Shown in pieces: positions 59,365 through 64,000 of a DNA stretch of 64,000 nucleotides. The notes beneath the pieces are model-generated. The model was given only the letters and a program-made list of their open reading frames with translations, searched no databases and was not told the DNA's origin. Position numbers and translations under genes: made by a program. The stretch's first letter is position 1; the number at the start of each line of letters is the position of its first letter. This stretch comes from CAWDNM01 sp964521195 (GTDB lineage Bacteria; Actinomycetota; Coriobacteriia; Anaerosomatales; JAAXUF01): contig CAZFRE010000001.1 of the NCBI GenBank assembly GCA_964521195.1, positions 434,001-498,000 on the forward strand. The letters run 5' to 3'.

Positions 59365-61917
59365 TTGAAACTGATCGTCACCGAGAAGAACATCGCCGCC
59401 AAGAAGCTGGCCGAGATCCTCGCCGTCGGCAAGCCGACGACCGACAAGGTCTACAACACACCGGTCTACAAGTTCCGCCGCGACGGCGAGGACTGGATCT
59501 CGATCGGGCTCAAAGGCCACATCCTCGGCGTCGACTTCCCGTTGCAGATCATCCGCCGCGACGGTCGCTGGGACGCCGTGTGGGCCGACGAGCGCGAGAC
59601 CCGCGCCGACATCCCCGAGTCGCTGCCCACGCCGGAGACCGGTTTCACCGGCGAGGACGGCGCGCCGGTGCCGTGGCGCAAGAAGAAGCCGTTCACGGCT
59701 GACGGTGTCGACCTCAAGACCTGGAAGCTCGCATCGCTGCCGTATCTCGTGTGGGCGCCCATCGGGAAGACGCCTGCCGAGCGCGACCTCATCCGCTCGC
59801 TCAAGAGCGTTGCGAAGAAGGCCGACGAGATCGTCATCGCGACCGACTTCGACCGAGAGGGAGAGCTGATCGGCAGCGACGCTGCCGGACTCGCGCGTGA
59901 GGTGAACGCGAAGGCGCCGATCCTGCGCGCGCGCTTCTCGGCGATCACGAAGGACGAGGTGGAGCGCGCGTTCGCGGACCTCGTGAGCGTCGACGAGTGC
60001 CTTGCCCAGGCGGGCGAGTCGCGTCAGGACATCGACCTCGTCTGGGGCGCGGTGCTCACGCGCTACCTGACGATGGCGAAGTACTCGGGCTTCGGCAACG
60101 TGAAGTCCGCAGGACGCGTGCAGACGCCGACGCTGGCGCTCATCGTGGAGCGCGAGCGCGAGCGCGAGGCGTTCGTGCCGGAGCACTACTGGCAGGTCAA
60201 GGGCGCGTTCGCCTTGGAGGGCGTGGAGTTCTCGGCGGGGCACTCGACCGATCGGTTCAAGTCCGAGGCCGAAGCGAAGCGCGTCATGGAGGCGATCTCC
60301 GGCGCGAAGACCGGCGCCATCACCGCCGCCGAGAAGAAGCGCCGCAAGGTCGCGCCGCCCACCCCGTTCAACACCACCGCCTTGCAGGCGGCCGCTGCAT
60401 CCGAAGGGATCACGCCGGCGCGCACCATGCGCATCGCCGAGTCGCTCTACATGGACGGCCTCATCAGCTACCCGCGTGTCGATAACACGGTGTATCCGGC
60501 GTCGCTCGACCTCAAGGGCATCCTGCACGCGCTCGCCGACGTCGCGGTCTACCGCGAGCACGTCAACTCCATCCTCGCAGGTCCGCTGCACCCCACGCGC
60601 GGCGCGAAGGAGACCACCGACCACCCGCCGATCACGCCGACCGCCGCCGCCGATCCCGAGAAGCTGCGGCCCGAGGAGTGGAAGCTTTACAACCTCATCG
60701 CACGCCGGTTCATGGCGACGCTGTCGGATTCCGCGGTCATCGAGGGCACGAAGGTCACCATCGACGTCGCCGGCGAGCCGTTCGTCGCCAAGGGCGACAT
60801 CCTCGTGGTGCCGGGCTTCCGCGGCATCTACCCGTACGGACTGAAGAAGGACGAGCAGCTTCCGGCGCTCGCCGAGGGCGATACCGTCGACTTCCTCGGC
60901 GCGGAGCTGGCCGCCAAGCAGACCGAGCCGCCGGCGCGCTACAGCCAAGGGAAGCTCATCCAGGAGATGGAGAAGCGCGGGCTGGGCACGAAGGCGACGC
61001 GTCACGCCATCATCGAGCGGCTCATCGAGGTCCGCTACGCGCAGAACGAGCCGCTCGAGCCCACGTGTCTCGGGCGCGCGGTCATCGACGCGCTCTCGCA
61101 GTTCGCGCCGCGCATCACCACGCCGGACATGACGAGCGAGCTTGAGGCCGAGATGGACGCGATCGCCAACGGCCGCACCGAGCGCCGCGAGGTCGTTGAC
61201 CACTCACGCGAGCTGCTCGCGCACGTGATGGCGGAGCTCATCGCCAAGTCGACGGAGGTCGGGGAGGCGCTGCGCGAGGCGGGTGCGGACGACGCGAAGG
61301 TCGGGCAGTGCCCCAAGTCCGGCCATGACCTGCTCGTCAAGTCCTCGCCCAAGACCAAAGGCCAGTTCGTGGGCTGCTCGGGGTGGCCCGAGTGCGACGT
61401 GACCTACCCGCTGCCGCAGGGCAAGATCGAGGCGGTCGACGAGGCGTGTCCCACCTGCGGTACGCCACAGGTCAAGGTCATCCAGTTCCGGACGAAGCCG
61501 CGGGTCGTCTGCCTCGACCCCGCATGCCCCACCAACCACGAGCCCGAGATCTCGATCGGCGCCTGCAAGGCGTGCGCCGAGGCGGGTCGCACCGGCGACC
61601 TCACGGTGCGGCGGTCGGCTCGGACGCTCAAGCGGTTCGTCCGCTGCACCAACTACGACGAGTGCCAGACGAGCTACCCGCTCCCGCAGCGCGGCGAACT
61701 GACCGCGACCGGCGAAGAGTGCCCCTCGTGCGCGGCGCCGATGGTGGTCGTCAACACCGGCCGCGGGCCCTGGAAGATCTGCGTCGACCCCAACTGTCCG
61801 GCGAAGGCCGAGGCCGCCGAGAAGAAGGCGGCCGGCGGCAAGGGCGGGGCGAAGGGCGGGCGCAAGCCGGCGGCCAAGAAGAAGCCGGCACGCGCGAAGA
61901 AGCCCGCCGCGGAGTAG
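59365..61917 (+). CDS. topA: DNA topoisomerase I (type IA), archaeal-like active-site region
   Basis: 850 residues; relaxes negative supercoils by a transient tyrosine link to DNA. Toprim acidic set is D161-x-D163-x-E165 in TDFDREGELIG. The active tyrosine is Tyr369 in GLISYPRVDNTVYP, closer to archaeal ISYPR(T/V) than to the usual bacterial ISYMRTDS. Three or four Cys4 zinc-finger-like units follow (CPKSGHD, CPTCGTP, CKACAEAG, CPSCAAP), then a Lys/Ala-rich tail. TTG at 59365 is chosen: GGAAGG is eight bases upstream and it yields the usual MKLIVTEKN start; GTG at 59317 lies inside the promoter region. Confidence 0.92.
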   Translation: MKLIVTEKNIAAKKLAEILAVGKPTTDKVYNTPVYKFRRDGEDWISIGLKGHILGVDFPLQIIRRDGRWDAVWADERETRADIPESLPTPETGFTGEDGAPVPWRKKKPFTADGVDLKTWKLASLPYLVWAPIGKTPAERDLIRSLKSVAKKADEIVIATDFDREGELIGSDAAGLAREVNAKAPILRARFSAITKDEVERAFADLVSVDECLAQAGESRQDIDLVWGAVLTRYLTMAKYSGFGNVKSAGRVQTPTLALIVEREREREAFVPEHYWQVKGAFALEGVEFSAGHSTDRFKSEAEAKRVMEAISGAKTGAITAAEKKRRKVAPPTPFNTTALQAAAASEGITPARTMRIAESLYMDGLISYPRVDNTVYPASLDLKGILHALADVAVYREHVNSILAGPLHPTRGAKETTDHPPITPTAAADPEKLRPEEWKLYNLIARRFMATLSDSAVIEGTKVTIDVAGEPFVAKGDILVVPGFRGIYPYGLKKDEQLPALAEGDTVDFLGAELAAKQTEPPARYSQGKLIQEMEKRGLGTKATRHAIIERLIEVRYAQNEPLEPTCLGRAVIDALSQFAPRITTPDMTSELEAEMDAIANGRTERREVVDHSRELLAHVMAELIAKSTEVGEALREAGADDAKVGQCPKSGHDLLVKSSPKTKGQFVGCSGWPECDVTYPLPQGKIEAVDEACPTCGTPQVKVIQFRTKPRVVCLDPACPTNHEPEISIGACKACAEAGRTGDLTVRRSARTLKRFVRCTNYDECQTSYPLPQRGELTATGEECPSCAAPMVVVNTGRGPWKICVDPNCPAKAEAAEKKAAGGKGGAKGGRKPAAKKKPARAKKPAAE

Positions 61918-61996
61918 GTGCGAGTGGCGCGTGAGCCGTACGCGTCAGGGGCATGAACACCTCACAGGGCGCGTACCGTCTCGGTGAGGAGCGGCC

Positions 61997-62701
61997 ATGA
62001 AGATCGCAGCGATCCAGCACCGCGTTCGCGATTGTGCCGAGGATGACGCGCGCGCCTTGGCGTCCGCTGCCGCACGTGCCGCCGCGCAGGGCGCGGAGTT
62101 CATCGTGCTCCCGGACCTGCCGTGGCTCGAAGACGGCGACGGCAAGGCACGTGCGCTCCTCTTCGGTCTCACCGGTGAGCTGTCGCCGTTCTGTCTGGCG
62201 CCCAGTAGCGACCCGGTCGCGCGTGGAAGCGCCGTGGTCGCCGCGTTGCCGGACCGCTTCGCCGGACCGGACGGCACGCCCGGCGTCACGGTGATCGCCA
62301 CCGGCGACGCATGCATGGATGGCGGCGAGTTGGCGCGTGTCGCGGCCCTCAGGCCGTCGCTCGCCGTCCTGTCGCCCCGCAGCGAGACCGACCTGCAGGC
62401 CGAGGCGATGCTCGAGTACGGTATCGAGCTCTCGGACTCGCTCGCGGGCGTGGTCGTGATCGCCGAGTGCGCCGGCGCCGAGCCGCTCGACGCGGGCCAC
62501 GGCGGCAGCGCCATCATCATCCTGGGCGAAGTGGTCGCCGAGGCGCTCTTCGATGACGATGTGCTGTTCGCCGACGTCGCGCTGCCGTTCCCGCAACCCT
62601 CGCCCCGCGAGCCGCTTCCGGTCGTGCCGCCGCTGCTCGCTCAGCGCGTCGCGCACAACCGCGGTCGTGGCGAAATCGAGCACGGCCCCGACCTCTCGTA
62701 G
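61997..62701 (+). CDS. Nitrilase-superfamily-like protein with degraded catalytic residues
   Basis: 234 residues. The fold pattern is seen in KIAAIQHRVRD (start), EFIVLPDLPW and ELARVAALRPSLAVLSP. The catalytic Glu of the first motif (usually FPE) is Asp in LPDLP, and the Cys normally two residues before an Asp/Leu-Arg-Phe-Pro run is replaced in TGDACMDGGELARV, with a Cys at a shifted place. It may be a diverged enzyme, or inactive. Neighbours topA and mdh say nothing about function. Confidence 0.55.
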   Translation: MKIAAIQHRVRDCAEDDARALASAAARAAAQGAEFIVLPDLPWLEDGDGKARALLFGLTGELSPFCLAPSSDPVARGSAVVAALPDRFAGPDGTPGVTVIATGDACMDGGELARVAALRPSLAVLSPRSETDLQAEAMLEYGIELSDSLAGVVVIAECAGAEPLDAGHGGSAIIILGEVVAEALFDDDVLFADVALPFPQPSPREPLPVVPPLLAQRVAHNRGRGEIEHGPDLS

Positions 62702-62735
62702 CGCCGAGACGCGCCGCGGGCGGCACCGCTCCGCA

Positions 62736-62744
62736 TGCTAGAAT
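62736..62744 (+). promoter_or_regulatory. Extended -10 promoter of mdh
   Basis: TGCTAGAAT with TAGAAT at 62739-62744 and a TG extension; no clear -35. About 70 bases before the mdh start. Confidence 0.5.
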
Positions 62745-62816
62745 CTGCGTGACTTGCACAGGGTGCGCAGCTTCTGCCGCGCCCGTACTTCGCGAAACTC
62801 AAGGGGGATCTCACGC

Positions 62817-63752
62817 GTGGGCTATCCGAAGGTCACGGTCGTCGGCGCAGGTCAGGTAGGCGCCACCGCAGCGCAGCTGCTCCTGCTCCACGACGTCGCT
62901 GACGTCGTCATGATCGACGTCGCCGAGGGCCTGCCGCAGGGCAAGGCGCTCGACATGATGCACATGCGCTCCGTCGAGCGCTTCGGCCCCACAGTCACCG
63001 GCACCAACGACTACGCCGACACCGCCGGTTCCGATGTCGTCGTCGTGACCGCCGGGCTGCCGCGCAAGCCCGGCATGACCCGCGACGACCTCCTCGCCGC
63101 CAACAAGGCGATCGTGGAAAGCGTCATCTCGCAGGTCGTCTCGGCGTCGCCCGACGCGATCGTCATCTGCGTCACCAACCCGCTCGACGTCATGACCTAC
63201 CTCGCCAAGAACGTGAGCGGCCTGCCCACGAACCGCATCTTCGGCATGGGGGGCGTCCTCGACTCCGCCCGCTTCGCCTTCGCGATCGCCGAGAAGACCG
63301 GCGCCGCCATCACCGATGTCGACGCGCTTGCCATGGCTGCCCACGGTGACGCGATGGTCCCGATGCCGCGCTTCTCCACCGTAGCCGGCACGTCGCTCAC
63401 CGACCTGCTCCCCGCCGAGGAGGTCGAAGCGCTCGTGCAGCGCACGATCTTCGGCGGTGCCGAGGTGGTCGCGCTGCTCAAGACCGGCTCGGCGTTCTAC
63501 GCGCCGGCGGCGAGCGTCGTGGCGATGGTGCGCGCGGTGCTCGGCGACACCGGTGAGACGCTGCCTACGTGCGCGTACCTCTCCGGCGAGTACGGCATCG
63601 ACGACATCTACATGAGCGTCCCTGCGCGTCTCGGACGTGCGGGCGTGCTCGAAGTCGTCGAGCTGCCGGTCACGCCGGCGGAGCTTGAGGCGCTGCAAGC
63701 GTCTGCGGCCACCATCGCCGAGGCCGTCGACTCGCTCGGCCTGCGGGGGTAG
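62817..63752 (+). CDS. mdh: Malate dehydrogenase
   Basis: 311 residues, lactate/malate dehydrogenase fold. KVTVVGAGQVGATAAQLL opens the Rossmann fold; substrate-recognition arginine in AGLPRKPGMTRDDLL fits malate, not lactate; TNPLDVMTYLA, and the catalytic His in AMAAHGDAMVPMP. GTG start after AAGGGGGAT. Oxidises malate to oxaloacetate with NAD, paired here with the fumarase subunit that starts right after. Confidence 0.93.
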   Translation: MGYPKVTVVGAGQVGATAAQLLLLHDVADVVMIDVAEGLPQGKALDMMHMRSVERFGPTVTGTNDYADTAGSDVVVVTAGLPRKPGMTRDDLLAANKAIVESVISQVVSASPDAIVICVTNPLDVMTYLAKNVSGLPTNRIFGMGGVLDSARFAFAIAEKTGAAITDVDALAMAAHGDAMVPMPRFSTVAGTSLTDLLPAEEVEALVQRTIFGGAEVVALLKTGSAFYAPAASVVAMVRAVLGDTGETLPTCAYLSGEYGIDDIYMSVPARLGRAGVLEVVELPVTPAELEALQASAATIAEAVDSLGLRG

Positions 63753-63753
63753 C

Positions 63754-64000
63754 GTGCTCGCCGCCTCAGCGATCGCGGACGCCGTCCGCACCGCCATTCC
63801 CCGTATCGCGGCAACGCTGCGCCCCGACGCGCTCGCCGCGATGCAGCGTGCCGCGCTCACCGAGCGCTCGCCTCGCGGTCGCGCCGTGCTCGAGCAGCTG
63901 CTCGACAACGCGTGCCTGGCCGAGCGCGACCTCATGCCGCTGTGCCAGGACACAGGCACTGTCTGGGTTCATGTCGAGCTCGGTGCCGATGAGTGCGTGT
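63754..64000 (+). CDS. Class I fumarate hydratase, alpha subunit (3' partial)
   Basis: The GTG at 63754 opens a frame that runs to the window end (82 residues visible, no stop). It has the N-terminal pattern IADAVRTAIPRIAATLRPDALAAMQRA (cited by its RPDAL and AAMQR parts), LEQLLDNACLAERD and the diagnostic MPLCQDTGTVWVHVE with the iron-sulfur cysteine in CQDTG. Fumarase interconverts fumarate and malate, so it joins mdh in the TCA or reductive branch. The beta subunit would lie beyond the window. Confidence 0.9.
   Translation, partial: MLAASAIADAVRTAIPRIAATLRPDALAAMQRAALTERSPRGRAVLEQLLDNACLAERDLMPLCQDTGTVWVHVELGADECV

Noticed and set aside
59260..61203. 647-codon minus-strand open frame opposite topA
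   Set aside because: Shadow of topA with charged low-complexity translation; topA motifs on the + strand are decisive.

Overview
The window is GC-rich (mostly G or C at third codon positions), densely coded and almost entirely on the + strand, with frequent GTG and TTG starts and many 4-base stop/start overlaps. Together with menaquinone genes, a System I cytochrome c maturation operon, a NirJ/AhbD-type radical SAM protein in a heme locus, hydrogenase maturation factors, very large multiheme cytochromes and an archaeal-like topoisomerase I, this suggests a respiring, probably anaerobic actinobacterium of the Coriobacteriia/OPB41 (Anaerosomatales) kind. That assignment is an inference from gene content; no rRNA is present.

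Region 1 (1-15289) is about heme. It opens inside a ccm operon (ccmE partial, ccmF, ccmA, ccmB, ccmC, a CcmD-like peptide), followed by a HemX/CcsA-like membrane protein, a short precorrin-2 dehydrogenase-like protein and a ketodihydrosphingosine-reductase-like SDR. A strong promoter and a structured leader precede hemA-hemC-hemD. Then come tRNA-Ala(CGC), a small membrane protein, hemB, an AhbC/AhbD-like radical SAM protein with a His/Gly/Pro-rich N-terminal extension, a terminator, and hemL. No hemE, hemN, hemG or hemH is present; the set fits the siroheme-dependent heme route.

Region 2 (15293-45352) is a surface-glycan locus. It has galU, two membrane acyltransferases, two tandem GDP-mannose 4,6-dehydratases, manC, an MsbA/PglK-like ABC exporter, a contiguous block resembling CMP-legionaminic acid synthesis with acetamidino modification (LegB-, PtmE-, LegI-, LegG-like, HisF/HisH-like, WbpG-like, LegF-like), a polysialyltransferase-like enzyme, a hexapeptide acyltransferase, an epimerase, several glycosyltransferases, a phosphohexomutase, a WbaP/WcaJ-like phosphoglycosyltransferase, a Wzy/WaaL-like ligase-polymerase with TPRs and a TPR protein.

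Region 3 (45360-53825) is respiratory: membrane-anchored 15-heme and 12-heme c-type cytochromes, a B12-binding radical SAM protein, menG and an amidohydrolase that may be aminodeoxyfutalosine deaminase, then two membrane proteins, one with TPRs. The ccm and hem genes of region 1 would supply heme and its attachment for these cytochromes.

Region 4 (53855-64000) is mixed: two divergent STAS anti-anti-sigma factors, tatA/B-tatC, hypA-hypB-HD protein, a membrane spermidine-synthase-like protein, topA, a degenerate nitrilase-fold protein, malate dehydrogenase and the start of a class I fumarase alpha subunit that runs off the end. I saw no insertion sequence, prophage, CRISPR array or rRNA.
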